Of a stretch of 64,000 bases of DNA, positions 21,871 through 34,192 are shown one piece after another. How positions within the stretch are numbered: the first letter of the stretch is position 1; every line of letters begins with the position of its first letter. Location: contig JAIWZP010000002.1 in the NCBI GenBank assembly GCA_025201375.1, positions 620,001-684,000 of the forward strand, given 5' to 3'. Position numbers and translations under genes: made by a program. A model generated the notes under the pieces. The model was not told where the DNA came from. It worked only from the letters and a program-made list of their open reading frames with translations, and did no database searches. The DNA comes from Gongronella butleri (Eukaryota; Mucoromycota; Mucoromycetes; Mucorales; Cunninghamellaceae).

Positions 21871-23036
21871 CTAATAGCGCTCGTCGGGCTTTTGGTGGTC
21901 GACAGGCGAATATTGCTGGTCGTAGGTAGCGTGGCCTGCGGGTGGCAGAACGGCCGACACGGGAGCCTGTTGTTGCTGTTGCTGCTGATTTTCATAATAA
22001 TAGCGTTCCTCGTAAGCGCCTTGCTGCGCTGGCTCGGGATAGTAGTAATTTTGGTGATACGCCTGGTTCGAATAGTCATCGTAGGGCGCATAATGGCGGC
22101 CGCTGTCGTAATCGGTGGGCATGGCATAGTAACCGGCGGCTCCGGCGGCTCCGACGGCGCCGGCCGCGCCATTGTTCATCTCGGTCATGCGGGGCATGGT
22201 GGGCGACGGATGGCTGGCATTGCTGACGGATGCGGTGCCAGACATGGCGGCGGCGGCGGCCATGCCAGGCGATCGGTGATGCGGGAAATCGCTTTCGGCC
22301 AAGCCAAAGTCTTCCATATCCGGTTGGCGGTTCTTGCGGCGGCTGGCGCATCCACCACGACGGTTCAACCACGCAATCAGACCACCAATAATAGCAAGAC
22401 CCACTGTGTGTTGCCCAAAAAAAAAAAAATAGACCATGCGGGATGAGTATGCAACCTCACCAATCATCATGGGCGGAATTTGTAAAAAACGGGGGAGACG
22501 GGGCGATTTTTTTTCTTACCAACACCGCCGACAACGGCGCCCGCAATGGTTCCAGCATTGGAGCTGCCTTGGCTTTGTTGGGTGGGGGTCGAAGAAGCGG
22601 ATGATGACGAGGAGGACGACGTCATGATGGACGAGTGTGTGTTTGAGGCCGAGGATGTTGGCATTTCGGAGGTGGAGGAGGGTTGCTGAGACGAGGACGA
22701 GGGTGTCGATGGCGCCGACGTAGACGATGGCTGCTGAGAAGACGACGTGGGCGCCTGCGACGACGACGATGGGGTTTGCGACGAGCTGGCGGGCACATCA
22801 GACGAAGAAGCTGGTGCTGGCGTGGTCGTGGGCGCCTGCGTCGTGGGATTGGCCGTCGCGCTGCCGCCATTGCCATTGCCATTGCCGCTGCCGCCTGTGC
22901 TACCACCACCAGCACTCGACCCGCTGCCAAATAAACCGCCAAGCACGTCGCGGCGCTCAACGTCCGGCGATGACGATGCAATGGCCACTTGGCATACCAG
23001 TAGCGATACTAAGAGAAGCCAAAACTGAGGTTTCAT
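21871..23036 (-). CDS. Ser/Thr-rich single-pass membrane protein, wall-sensor-like
   Basis: Exons on the minus strand are 23036-22520 and 22403-21871, joined in frame by one intron. The start MKPQFWLLLVSLLVCQVAIA is a clear signal peptide. A Gly-rich then Ser/Thr/Pro-rich ectodomain (about residues 35-150) looks heavily O-glycosylated. One membrane helix follows (GTIAGAVVGGV, VGLAIIGGLIAW) with a stop-transfer NRRGGCASRRK. The cytosolic tail of about 150 residues is Ala-, Tyr- and Gln-rich, with a poly-Gln run and repeated YY and NQ motifs, ending PDERY. The layout matches fungal cell-wall stress sensors (Wsc/Mid2) and SKG6/AXL2-type membrane proteins. No WSC cysteine domain is seen, so the sensing role is inference. 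Confidence 0.8.
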
Positions 23037-23372
23037 AATAAGATATTAAAGAAAAGGAAAGGGAAAGGGTAAAGAACAGGAAAAAAAAGGGAACGAAAAG
23101 GGGGGCAAGGCAAAAAAAAAAAAAAAGGTAAAAAGAAAGAGAAAGATGATGAGCAGAAAAAGGGATCGTCGTCAAAAAAAGAGGGCCCCCTCGTTCCAAG
23201 GAGGGAGGGGGGTGGAGGAGCTTTCAGTCAAAAATAGCTCATCCAGTAAAAATCCAGCATGCCGTTGCTTTTTTTTGTTGTTGATTTTTTTTCGCTTGTT
23301 CTGTGGGTTCTGGGTTGATGGGTCCATCTCAACGGACAATGTGGAAAAAAAAAGTTTTTTTATGTTCATGAT
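23037..23372. other. Intergenic region between two minus-strand genes
   Basis: Promoter-side DNA for the wall-sensor-like gene and 3' flank of the Trm44 gene. It is rich in A runs. No gene is seen. Confidence 0.5.
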
Positions 23373-25757
23373 CTATTCTGTTTTTGGTCGTTTCTTGTCT
23401 GCCTTTGCTAATTGACGTAATTGTTCCTTTTCACGGTCTGTCTTTCTCGGGGCGAATTGCGTGCCTGCGGCGGCGAGCGTGTCGATGGCCTCTTGAGAAG
23501 GCGTGCTGTGGCGTGAGCGGCCGACGAGCGCGATGTTCTTGGTGCTTGGGATCCGCAGATAGTCCTCCTCGCACGTAAACCCGCATTGGTCGATGATGTC
23601 GCGGATGTAATTGGTGTACGCGCGATACTTGCCGTCGTCGCCCTTGAGTGCCAATGTGCGCGTGCCATCCAGACCGTACAAACAGCACGGGATCACCAGG
23701 AATCTATCAAAAGTGATGGGGTTTCATCAGCCATCACTTTTTTTTTTTGGGGTGCGTGTGGGGGAGCTTAGGCAGGGAGGGCTTGCTCTCCATGGTTAGG
23801 GAGCCAACCCAAGAAAAAGTGGACTCACTTGCAATTTGCCCCTGATTTCGATGCAATGATGGGGATCCTAGCAGCCAAAAGAGCAAAAAATGAGGATCTG
23901 CCTTGCATTAGCGGCTTGTTTGTTTCCTATTTACCAAGGCACCAATTCGTCTGCATGATTGCCGATGATCCAATCGACATTGTAGGTGACTTTGTCAGGG
24001 TAGAGTGCCTGGACTGAAAGAAAAAGAACAAAAAAAAAAAAAAAAGCGTCAATGTTGCTTGGCCTCCCCTCGTCTCGCTCCTATTTTGTCGTCTCCTATC
24101 CTCTCTTTCTTCTTTACCTTCTAGCATATCGTGCCGTTCGCCGCGCAAATGTGCCCAAATCTTGCGCTCGGCAATGTCCACGCCATGGCCTGCATATCCC
24201 TCGCTCGAAAGCAGCCACGTCAACAACCCATTGCCGCACCCAAGGTCCACAAACGTCGGCCGCCTAGCAAAAGCAAAAGAGCGTTTGTCAGACAAGCGTG
24301 GTTGGACGTTCCTGTTATGTGCCTACCTCTTTGTCGTTTGTTCCTCCGCTTCCCACAAACAAATCAAATAGCTTGCAATCGCGAGATCTTCATAAACAAA
24401 CTTCTTCGGATCTGTCTTTTCTGGCCAATTTCTTTTGTAAATAAAAGGAATTGGAGTGAGTGTGAGGCGGGGGGACCCACGTTTCAGCCCAACCCTTGAT
24501 TGCCAAGCAAATTGGCCCTGGTGACACAAAAGTGCCATGCGCGTGCTGCGCGCGCGCCGCTCCCAGCCGATGTTTTTTTTTCTTTTTTTTGTTACCTGAC
24601 CAGGTCGTCGGCATACTTGGCCTTGATCCGCTTGTATGTGGCGTCATAGGTGTCCTTTGATACCAGGGTATCATGATGCGCCTTTTTCTTGTACCCGAGC
24701 CTTGCCTGGATGCACCACCGGAATAGCCGATGGAAAATGGCCTCGAGACCCTGGCGCTACAACAAGGAGAATAAAAAAAAGAAGGTTAGGGTCGTACCAT
24801 GCCTTGTTTGGCATGACGGGCGGCTGCATTGGGCGTGTAACCCAATTGCTCCCCCCAATTCGTCGTCATTGCACACACACAACAATCAATCGATATGACT
24901 TGCCATTTTCTGATCACTCAGGACTTTTTCACCGCCAGCCTGTGGCTCCAGCAGACTCACAACAAGCCGCAGTGTGCCTCTACAAAACCAAGAAAATGAG
25001 CAAAATCAAGGCCAAAAAGCCGCCCCATGATCTACTTTTACGAGAGTGGATCGACGTCAGGGCCATTGCGGCTCTCGGACATGCTGCTGTACGAGAACCC
25101 ATATGCACCGACCTATTGTACGTGGACAATGAAAGAAAATGACTGACATTGAGATGCTTTTTCTTTCGATGCAGCGCGTGCCCTTGCCTTTGGGTAATAA
25201 AAAGGCAACGTGTTGTGCTGCGGTGTGGACACGTGTGGCCAGTACTCGACGCGTGACTCAGCCATGACTATCCACGAATTGGTTGACATTAGCATTTTTT
25301 TTTTCTTTTTTCCGTGTTTTTACCTGAGCCATCGGTCGACTCGGCAAATGTGGTATAATATTTGACAGTCTCTTTGAGGACGGGGTCTTTGGCCTTTCGT
25401 TTTGGGATCAATTGACGCGTGATCTCGTCGGTCGGGGCATTGGGGCTGCTCTGGTCATCGTGATTGTGCATTTTTATGCGCTCGATGATCTCTGCCTTAT
25501 CAATGGGCGGGATCACGAGCTGCGGCTCCTCGGTCCAACGATCCTAATGGCAAAAAAAGAGGACAAATTGAGGCGACAAAATGGGCACAAAGAGGTGGCA
25601 CTATTACGATCGTCTGCCAAAAGGCGTCGCGCGATGCGGGGACGTGTTGCTCGGCAAGGACGTACCAGCCACTGCTGCCATCAAGGCGAGGTTGATCGTA
25701 GAACGTTGTCGGACCGTACTGACAAAAGAGTTCGTTGGGATCCACCGTCGTCGTCAT
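23373..25757 (-). CDS. TRM44: tRNA (uracil-2'-O-)-methyltransferase Trm44
   Basis: AdoMet-dependent enzyme that 2'-O-methylates U44 of tRNA-Ser in the cytoplasm. The gene runs leftward with about ten exons; exon 1 is 25757-25608 ([20 protein letters not shown]). Later exons encode [67 protein letters not shown] and [17 protein letters not shown]. The methyltransferase core has the AdoMet motif [20 protein letters not shown] (around 24200), then [26 protein letters not shown] and [12 protein letters not shown]. The C-terminus is basic ([10 protein letters not shown]). Motif order fits fungal Trm44 and animal METTL19/TRMT44. One intron appears to use a GC donor. It is transcribed divergently from mL46 across about 100 bp. 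Confidence 0.9.
25113..25187 (-). other. Probable GC-AG intron in the Trm44 gene
   Basis: On the coding strand the exon ends CCAAAG and the next bases are GCAAGG, close to the GC-donor consensus AG|GCAAGT. The acceptor is ACAATAG. Removal of these 75 nt joins PFYYPK to [10 protein letters not shown], which matches the family pattern; no GT donor in the region gives this. Confidence 0.65.
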
Positions 25758-25859
25758 AAAAGCGAGAAAAAAAGAAAAGAAAAAAAAAGAATTGGCGCTT
25801 TTTACTTTCTTTCTTCTTTTTCTGTCTTTTTCCTTTTTTTTTTCGCGTGCCTTTTTGTC
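25758..25859. promoter_or_regulatory. Divergent promoter region shared by Trm44 and mL46
   Basis: Only 102 bp separate the two start codons. The stretch is A-rich then T-rich, with no clear TATA box. Confidence 0.55.
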
Positions 25860-26449
25860 ATGTACCGGTCTGTGGCCAGTATTGTTGTGCGCCGCGCGCC
25901 TCTTGCGTCGCGTGGCGCTGTTGCTGCGGCCATTGGCGCAGACGACGTACACTCACTGCAGCGGCTGCCTGCACACGCGCTTTATCTGCTTGTCAAGAAG
26001 CCGCGGCGCGACCATGCATGGCAATTTGCCCAGGGCGGCGTCGATAAGGGCGAGACTGTGCTGCAAGGGGCATTGCGTGAGCTGCGCGAAGAATGTGGCA
26101 GTGATTTGCGCGCCAATCCCATCGACAAGGTGCCCGCCGCCATCTACAAGTATGATTTTCCAAAAGAATTTCTCGCAAAACGCAATTTCAAGTACATTGG
26201 CGCCGAGGTACACGAAAAAAAAATTGAGCAGGGCGAGCCAGATGAACCGATTTTTGTCTTTTTTGACTTTTTTGTCCTTTTTTTCAGGTGCAATTCATCC
26301 GAGCCGATTATGTGGCGGGCCAATGCCAGCCAGATGGCCATGAAATCGTCGATTTCGCGTGGGTGTGCCAAAAAGAATTGGAGCGGTATGTTTCTCCAGA
26401 CTATTGGGAAGCGATCAAGCCTCTGTTTGCGTCCTCGGGCAAGCTGTAG
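25860..26449 (+). CDS. Mitochondrial large ribosomal subunit protein mL46-like (Nudix fold)
   Basis: Exons are 25860-26207 and 26288-26449. The N-terminus (MYRSVASIVVRRAPLASRG) is basic and amphipathic, like a mitochondrial targeting sequence. The Nudix-fold body begins with ALYLLVKKPRRDHAWQFAQG and carries GGVDKGETVLQGALRELREE, followed by CGS, an almost complete Nudix box. The second exon (VQFIRADYVAGQCQPDG, DFAWVCQKELERYV) matches the C-terminal part of mL46/Mrpl17, where the W-V-x-K-E-E-L segment is typical. Length is about 169 residues, shorter than many mL46 proteins. The alternative is an active Nudix hydrolase, because the catalytic Glu residues seem kept. Confidence 0.68.
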
Positions 26450-26553
26450 CTCCCTTTTTCATATCCATACCCGATCCCCCCGAATTCATATAGAAATGTT
26501 GCTTTGTGTCAACCATTGATTCATATACATTGCAAAAAACAAAAAATAAAATT

Positions 26554-28688
26554 CTAAGCCAATTTATGCTGTCCCTTTTGCTGTCTGTCGTCGCCCGTCA
26601 TTTTGGCGGTCTTTGCGCCGAATTGGATGGCGCGTTTCCAATTGCGGCTTGCGCGTGGGAGGCCGAGGTGGCCGACAATGAACCTGAGCAACAGTTTCTC
26701 GCCGATACCACGATCATAGCGCATGTCTGCTTTGATCTCGATCGGCAGACTGCATAAATGTCGCACCAATTCTGTGTCTAGGAACGGGAAGCGTGCCTCT
26801 TTGCCGTGGTCGCTGATGATCCGGTCGTCACGGCCCAAATTACGCGTCCAAATGCGATCCACGTCCAATTGTGTCTATAGAACGATGTCAACACTTGAGT
26901 CTCCTTTTTTTTTAACGGTGGTCTCACCTCTTTTATCAGCTCTGCCCAGCTACCGCGCTTGTACGCCTCGCGATGGCGCGAATAACCGCCCAATTGCTCA
27001 TCCGCACCAAGCCCAGAGAGCAAGACGCGCGCATGACTCGTATATTCAACACCTTCCAGCGTGCCCTTGCCTCGCGCCGCGAACCACAGCGCCATTGCAA
27101 TGCTCTGCAGAAAAAAAAAAGGGGTGAGACGCGTCTCATTTGCCCCAGAAAGGTCCATTTGCGATTTTACCAAGTCCATAACGGTGTCTAGCGGGTACAT
27201 CCGATCGATGATATCTTGCTTGTGCTCCATCGCCTCTTTGTACGGCACATCAATCTCTATAAAATGCCATTGACGCTCAGGTGCCATCTCTCTTTTTCAA
27301 AAAAAGAGGGCGTGTTGGTCAAATTTATCCATTTCGCAATGTCATCCATTTTTTTTTTTTTTTACCTTAGTTCTTGAAGAGTTGCGCGGCCGGTGAGCCT
27401 GTCGGGGGTATCGTAAGGGGAGCGCTCGGGCTCATTGGAGGATGAATGTTTTTTTTGCTGTTTTTGTTGCTGTTTTCTTGCATTTTCGGTGCGTGGGTTC
27501 TCGAACGCAACATTGAGCAGGTCAATGGGTTCGTTGACAGGCAAGTGATCGTGCGCGAGCGCTGCGAGAGCCGTGCAATCGATGCCGCCGGAGAACAAAA
27601 TTGCGACACGTGGCTGTTGTTGCTTTTGTTCCGGCTGATGTGGCGAAATGAGATACGGCACGTCTGCCACGCGTCGTCGCACCGACTCGCTCAGCAGCTG
27701 TCGTGTCGACGTGATGGCGGCAGCCATGGCGTCCGAAATGATCGGCATTGTACTCGCGTCGTCTATTGAAAGCAATGTTTCCTCCCCAGGCACCGTCGCA
27801 TTCACGCGGCCAAATGGCAAACGTGGCATCTAACAAAATAAGGAATGTGAGTTCCCAGGATGGCTTCCAAAGTGTGTTTCAATTGACTCAAAATGGTCAT
27901 TTTTTTGCTGCTTACAAGTTCACTAGCACCAAGATCAGTGGTCCATGGGTACAAGACGGGCGACGTTGCATTCTGGTCAAGATGCAGTGCATAAACGCCC
28001 TTGGCAGGCACTTCTTCCCATTCAATGGTCGATGACGAAGGCGTACCTATAGAGCTAAGCATGAATTTGTCGTTTTCCGCATCCTGGTGCCACAATAGTG
28101 ACCGCCGGCCGAGACAATCTCGCGCAAAGTAGAGTGTGCAGCTGCGTTTCTGTAAAAAAAAAAAAAAAAAAAAAAATTGGGCGTAAAAAAAAAAGACGAA
28201 AAAAAGGGGCGTTTTATGCAAAAACGGCTCTTACATGCCAATACACAAAAGCAAAGGGGCCCTCGATGCGTTCGATGGTGCGCAGCAGCGGCGCTGTAGG
28301 TGCATTGGACGCGTTGCACGCGATTTCGAGGGCATGCATGACCACTTGCGTGTCATTTTGCCCCATTGGCACGTCAAGACCTGCAAACACTTCGCCATTC
28401 CAGCACAAAATATCGCCTGTCTCCGTGTTTTGCAGCGGCTGAGCCACCGTCGTGGGTCCGCGCAGGTGCAACACCGACGAGAAGAACACCAGGGACCAGT
28501 CGTCTACCTGGATCGCGCGTTCCGACTGCGCGTCAGGTCCTTTTTATCAAAAAATGCACATGAGGCAAGAAAATAAGCCGCTTTGAGACGCTACCTCGCT
28601 TCGTATTGAGTTGTTTAAGGGTGGTCCATAGGTCGTCGTGTGTTTCGGGCGCGTCTGAGCGCAGGAGACGAAAGAGAATACCGCACAT
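26554..28688 (-). CDS. Asparagine synthetase domain-containing protein 1 (ASNSD1-like)
   Basis: Start 28688 gives MCGILFRLLRSDAPE; Cys2 would be the nucleophile of the class-II glutamine amidotransferase domain. Next exons give FFSSVLHLRGPTTVAQPL, ILCWNGEVFAGLDV, NDTQVVMHAL and IEGPFAFVYWH, then LYFARDCLGRRSLLWHQD, the usual glutaminase-half motifs. The synthetase half has the PP-loop RVAILFSGGIDCTALAALA, then ALWFAARGKG, VLLSGLGADEQLGGYSRHR, RNLGRDDRIISDHGKEARFP and RGIGEKLLLRF. All match ASNSD1 rather than AsnB-type synthetase. An intron with donor at about 27174 joins DTVMDL to SIAMALW. The enzymatic role of the family is not settled. The 3' end at 26554 is tail to tail with mL46. Confidence 0.9.
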
Positions 28689-28893
28689 ATAGCCCAGGGA
28701 GAAGGACAAAAGGGCAAAAAGAGGCAATTTTTTTTTTTTTTTTTTTCGGCGGTCGCCATGGCAACCACGTTTTGATTGGCCGCCGGCGTGACTTTCTTTT
28801 TCAGGGCGCGACTGGAAAAAAATCAAAAAGGGAGCGCGTCTTGCCGTTTCTTTACCTCTTTTTCTTTCTTTGTCTTTGTTTCCACCCCGCGGC
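28689..28893. promoter_or_regulatory. Divergent promoter region shared by ASNSD1 and POL1
   Basis: 205 bp separate the start codons. A long T run (about 28730-28746) and pyrimidine-rich DNA lie before the POL1 ATG. No clear TATA box is seen. Confidence 0.5.
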
Positions 28894-31800
28894 ATGGCTA
28901 TATCCAAGAACGATCGCAAGAGCAAGCTTGCGGAGCTGCGCGACGCGCGACGCAACCGATCTCGAGGCAAGCTGTACCAGGTAAAAGCGAAAAACCCGAG
29001 AAAAAGTCGAGAAAAACCGCGTTTGGCCCTGACGCCCTTGTTCATTTCTTACAGAACAAGGTGGACGACGACTTGTACGATGAGGTTGATGAGGACGACT
29101 ACCAAGACTACCACGACGACGGCGGGTTTGTTGAGGACGACGATGACGGCGGCTATATTGACCGCGGCCAGGCCCAAGAAGTGTATTCTGACGAGTATGA
29201 AAGCGACGACCAAGCTGCCGGTAAGAACTCGCTTTTTTTTTTGGAAGCGCAAAATGGAGGTGGCTCACCCACAATTGATATATAGGCAAACGCAAGCGCA
29301 AAAATGGCAAGGATAAGCAGGGCAAGCAGGTCAAGAAGCCCGAAGCGCCTGCTGTCAGTCACAAGCAGCTTCTCAGCACCTTTTTCCAAAAGTCAAACAC
29401 AGCAACAGCAGAACAAATCCAAAAAAAGCCATCTGCGCCTGCCAAGGTACGAGTAGAAATTTCGAAAAAATGGACAAAAAAAAGGCCCATTTTTCTCATT
29501 TTTATTTGCCTTTTTTTTTTTTTTTTTGTAGCCTGCGGTGGAAGATGACGATTTCATGAAGGATCTGCTGTCGACTTTGCCATCGACGATGGCGGGCAAG
29601 GCGTCTGGTGCAGGTCCACGCCGTGCAGCAGCTGTTCCAGCCCCGACACGCCGTGTTGCGCCGCCCGTCGCCCGCGGCAAGCGCGTCAAATTCGAATTGG
29701 ACGATCTGGACGACGAGCCCTTGGCCGCGCCGGCGACCGTGGCCACCAATTCCAATACCAGACCCGGCACGAGCACGAGCACGAGCATGAGCACGGAGAT
29801 CGCGCCTGTTTTGGATGAATTGGATCAATTTGAAGACACGGGCTTTGACATGGACGACATGGACATGGACGATGTCGCACCCATGTCTGCCAAAGCCGAC
29901 GTCAACGACAAGCCCGCAGCCGTTGTGAAAATCAAGGAAGAGCCACGTGATCCGAGCCTGCAACTTTGGGAGGAATCCGAGGCGCAGATGATGGGCAGCA
30001 CGATCGACGAATCCGCCGTCAAGGAAGAAGCCCAAGCACCGCCCGCCGACAAGAACATTGTCGAGGCCAATGGCGACCTCCACTTTTGGTGGTACGATGC
30101 CTACGAACATCGCGACAAAGGCGCCGTCTACCTCTTTGGCAAGGTAAAAACGGGAAAAATGAGAAAAAAATATACACAATTTACGACGCGTCTCACACGC
30201 TTTTTTTAAATTAGGTGTGCAACAAGGCGACGAACCAATATGTCAGCTGTTGCGTGATTGTGCAAAATATCCAGCGCAATGTGTTTGTGCTGCCACGCAC
30301 GCGTGTGCTGGACGCCGACGGCAATGAGACGACCGAGGAGGTGGAGATAGGCGACGTGTACGAGGAATTGGACGCGATTTGCACCAAAAACAAGATTAAA
30401 AAGTGGGCGTCCAAGCCTACCACGCGCAAATACGCGTTTGAACTCGCTGGCGTGCCCCCCGAGGCTGAGTACATGAAGGTCGTCTATGGCTACAATGGTA
30501 ATAACCAAGGGAAAAGGAGAGAAAAGAAGAGAAAAGGAAAAGTTAATGGGTCACTCATGCCTATTTTTTCTTTAGAGCCCGCGCTTTCCGAGACCTTGAG
30601 TGGTCGCACGTTCGGCCGTGTGTTTGGCACGCAAACGGGCCCTCTGGAGCACTTTTTGATCAAGCGAGACATCATGGGTCCCTGTTGGCTGCAAATCAAG
30701 AATGGCAAGGTGAACAGCAACAAGGAATCGTGGTGCAAGACGGAATTCACGGTCACCGACCCCAAGCAATGCAGTCCGCTGCGCGACGCTCGCGGCAACG
30801 AGCGTCAAGACGTCCCACCACTCGAAATCATGTCCATCAGCCTCCGCACTATCCTCAACAAGCAGAAAAACGCAAATGAGATCATCGCCGTCAGTGCCAT
30901 GGTCTGCAAAAATGGTAAAACAAAATCTGTCCGCAAGGACGTGACACGACGCGCTTCATTTAATTCTCAATTCCCTTTATTTTTTTTTTATTTTTTTTTT
31001 TTTAGTGAAAATCGACGAGCCGACGCCCATTGAGAGCCAAACCAAGGTGCGCTTCACGGCATTGCGACAGCTGTCAGGTGTGCCTTTCCCACCAGGGTTC
31101 CAAAACGCGGTCGCGAAGGAACGTGCAAAGTCGCACGGCGCCATTCAGCTCGAGCGCACCGAGGCATCCATGCTCAATTATCTACTTGCTCGTATCCAAA
31201 GCGCCGACCCCGACGTCATTGTCGGCCACAATTTCAACGGCTTTGATCTCGACGTGCTCCTCCATCGCATGAAAGCTCTCAATACACAGAATTGGCACAG
31301 ACTCGGCCGACTCAAGCGCAGAATGTAAGAAAATTTGAGAAAAAACGAGAAAAAATGGCGACATGTGTGATTGACGTGTCTTTTTTCTTTTTCCCCCTCA
31401 TAGGTGGCCCAAGCTGCAAGCCGGTGCGGGTGGTGCGCGCGAGTCGACATACCAAGAACGCATGATCATGAGCGGCCGCCTGATTTGCGACACGTACCTT
31501 GCGGCCAAGGATCTGATCCGCAGCAAATCGTACCGATTGACGGATCTGGCGCGCCTGCAGCTAAAGATTGACCGCGAGGACATTGAGTTTGACAAGATGG
31601 CCCAGTATTACAACGACACCGAGAGTCTCATGCACATGGTCCGCCATTGCTCCTTTGATACCTTTTTGTCGTCAGCCCTCATGTTCAAGCTGCAAATCCT
31701 GCCACTCACCAAGCAATTGACCAATCTGGCCGGCAATCTGTGGTCGCGTACAATGACCGGTGCACGTGCAGAACGCAACGAATTCCTCTTGCTGCACGAA

Positions 31801-34192
31801 TTCCACCGCGAAAAGTACATTTGCCCCGACAAGTCGTTCAATTTTAAGTCGCGTGCCGCCGTGGAAGCCGTGGAAATTGATGGCGAGGACGACATGGACA
31901 AGCCGGCCAAGAACAAGGGTCGCCGCAAGCCCGCGTACAGCGGCGGTCTCGTGCTCGAACCCAAAAAGGGCTTTTACGACAAATACGTCCTGTTGCTCGA
32001 TTTCAACAGCTTGTACCCATCCATCATCCAAGAGTACAACATCTGCTTCACCACTGTCCATCGTCCACCTGCCGATCAGCCCGTAAGATGAGGAAAAAAA
32101 AAAAAGAAAAAAAAAGAGAGGGACAATGGGGCACAACGATGTACAGGGCGGACAAAATGGCAGACAATGAGGGACAATGGCGGACAATGGAAAAAAGTAG
32201 ATCGCTGATGCCATTGATTCTTTTCAGGCACCCGACCAAGAGGAGCAAGTGCCCGACATTCCCGACGATACCTCTGCGCCCGGCGTGCTGCCACGTTTGC
32301 TCAAAACGCTTGTTGAGCGCCGTCGTCAAGTCAAAAACATCATGAAGGATCCCAAACTCAGCCAGGCCGAAATGATGCAGGTAAGAAAAAAAAAGAGCAA
32401 TCAACCAAAAAAGGAACAAAAAATGGGGAACTCACCTCTTTTTTTTTAAAAAAAAAAGTTGGACATTCGACAAAAGGGTCTCAAGCTGACGGCCAATTCG
32501 ATGTATGGCTGTCTAGGTTTCTCGCATTCCCGATTCTACGCCAAACCGCTGGCAATGCTGATCACGCACAAGGGTCGTGAGATTTTGCAAAACACGGTGG
32601 ATTTGGCAGGCAGCCTGGATTTGAACGTGATTTATGGCGACACAGACTCGATCATGGTGTACACCAACGAGCTGGACATGGCCAAGGTCAAGGAAATGGG
32701 CAATCTGCTGAAGAAACGGGTCAATGAGCACTACAAGCTGCTGGAAATCGACATTGATGGCTTTTTCAAGCACATGCTTCTGTTGAAAAAGAAAAAGTAC
32801 GCGGCGCTTCTCGTCGAGGAGAAGCCCAGTGGCGAGCTCGTTGAGACCGTGGAGACAAAGGGCCTCGATCTTGTCCGCCGCGATTGGTGCGACTTGTCGC
32901 ACGACATTTCTACGCAGGTGCTCTCGTACATCCTGTCCAACATGGAGCGCGACGACGTCATTGAGCACATCCACCAGTACTTGCGCGACGTCCAGGTCCA
33001 GATCCGCAATGGCGAGATGCTTTTGAGCAAGTTTGTCATTAACAAGGTAATCAAAATAGAAAAAAAGGCAAAATCACGCGTCATTTGCCATTGACACGCG
33101 TTTTTTTCATAGCAATTGACGCGCAAACCGGAAGAATATGCCGATGCCAAGAGCCAGCCACACGTGCAAGTTGCATTGCGGATGCGCGAGAATGGGCAAC
33201 CTGTGAATGCGGGCGACACGATCCCTTATGTGATTTGTTTGGCGGACGGTGCAGCTGCGGGTGCTTCCAAGGGCTTCGCGGAGCGTGCACGAGATCCGTC
33301 GGATGTCAAGACGGGCCAACAGCAGCTGGACATTGAGTGGTATCTGTACCAACAAGTGCATCCGCCCATTTCACGTCTGATTTCGCCCATCGAAGGCACA
33401 AGTCCGGCGTACATTGCCGAATGCCTCGGTTTGGACGGAAGCCGCTTCAGCCACGGCCGCAGCAATGCCACTGCCGACGACGGATACGCCACACTCGACT
33501 CACAAATCAGCGATGCCGAGCGATTCAAGCATTGCGATCGCCTTCATTTGCGCTGTCGCCGCTGCCAAGCTTTGAACGAGTACGATGGCATTGGCAGACT
33601 CAATGCCAATGAGCAGATGGATTATGGCCTCCAATGCAAACAATGCCAGCAAATCATTCCCGCCATCAGCGTTCGCGCTCAAGTCGTACTTGCCATCCGC
33701 GCAGCCATCCAAAGATACTACCAGGGCTGGCTCGTCTGCGACGACGACACCTGCGCCAATCGCACACGCATGATGTCCGTCTTTGGCAGGAGATGCTTGA
33801 ACAAGGACTGCCATGGCACAATGACCCGCGAGGTAAAAGAAAAAAAAGAAAAAATTAGGCAAGAAGAGCGCCTAGCTGATCATTCCTCCCCCCCCCGCCA
33901 TTTTTTTTACCAGTACACGGACAAGGAATTGTACACACAGCTCATGTACTATGCTCACGCCTTTGATACCGACTTGGTCAAGAAGAAATACAACCAGACT
34001 CCCCACAGCAGTAAGAGCTCCTAGTGACGAAATTGGCATTTTGCTTGAATCTCACCTTTTTTCTTCGCTAGTCCAAATCACCTCGTTCATCAACAAGCAC
34101 CAGGCATCGCTGACACTGATCAAAAAGGCTGTTGACGTGTATTTGGATCGCTCGGCGTACCGCCATGTGGATCTACAGACTCTAATCCGATA
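28894..34192 (+). CDS. POL1: DNA polymerase alpha catalytic subunit
   Basis: Family-B replicative polymerase that extends primase RNA primers in the nucleus. The N-terminus [20 protein letters not shown] is the usual Pol alpha start. An acidic linker, a [14 protein letters not shown] basic patch and the [12 protein letters not shown] motif follow. The exonuclease-like domain has [19 protein letters not shown] and is probably inactive, as in other Pol alpha. Polymerase motifs are A ([15 protein letters not shown]), B ([16 protein letters not shown]) and C ([11 protein letters not shown]), then [20 protein letters not shown]. The C-terminal zinc region has [12 protein letters not shown] ... CKQCQQ and CANRTRMM ... 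CLNKDC, which binds the B subunit. About fifteen exons; each intron is short and T-rich. Stop at 34190-34192 (LQTLIR), followed by AATAAA near 34235. Length near 1,400 residues is normal. Confidence 0.96.

Noticed and set aside
26554..28688. Canonical asparagine synthetase
   Set aside because: The motif set (GADEQLGGYSRHR, RNLGRDDR, DHGKEARFPFLD) matches ASNSD1, not the AsnB/ASNS type.
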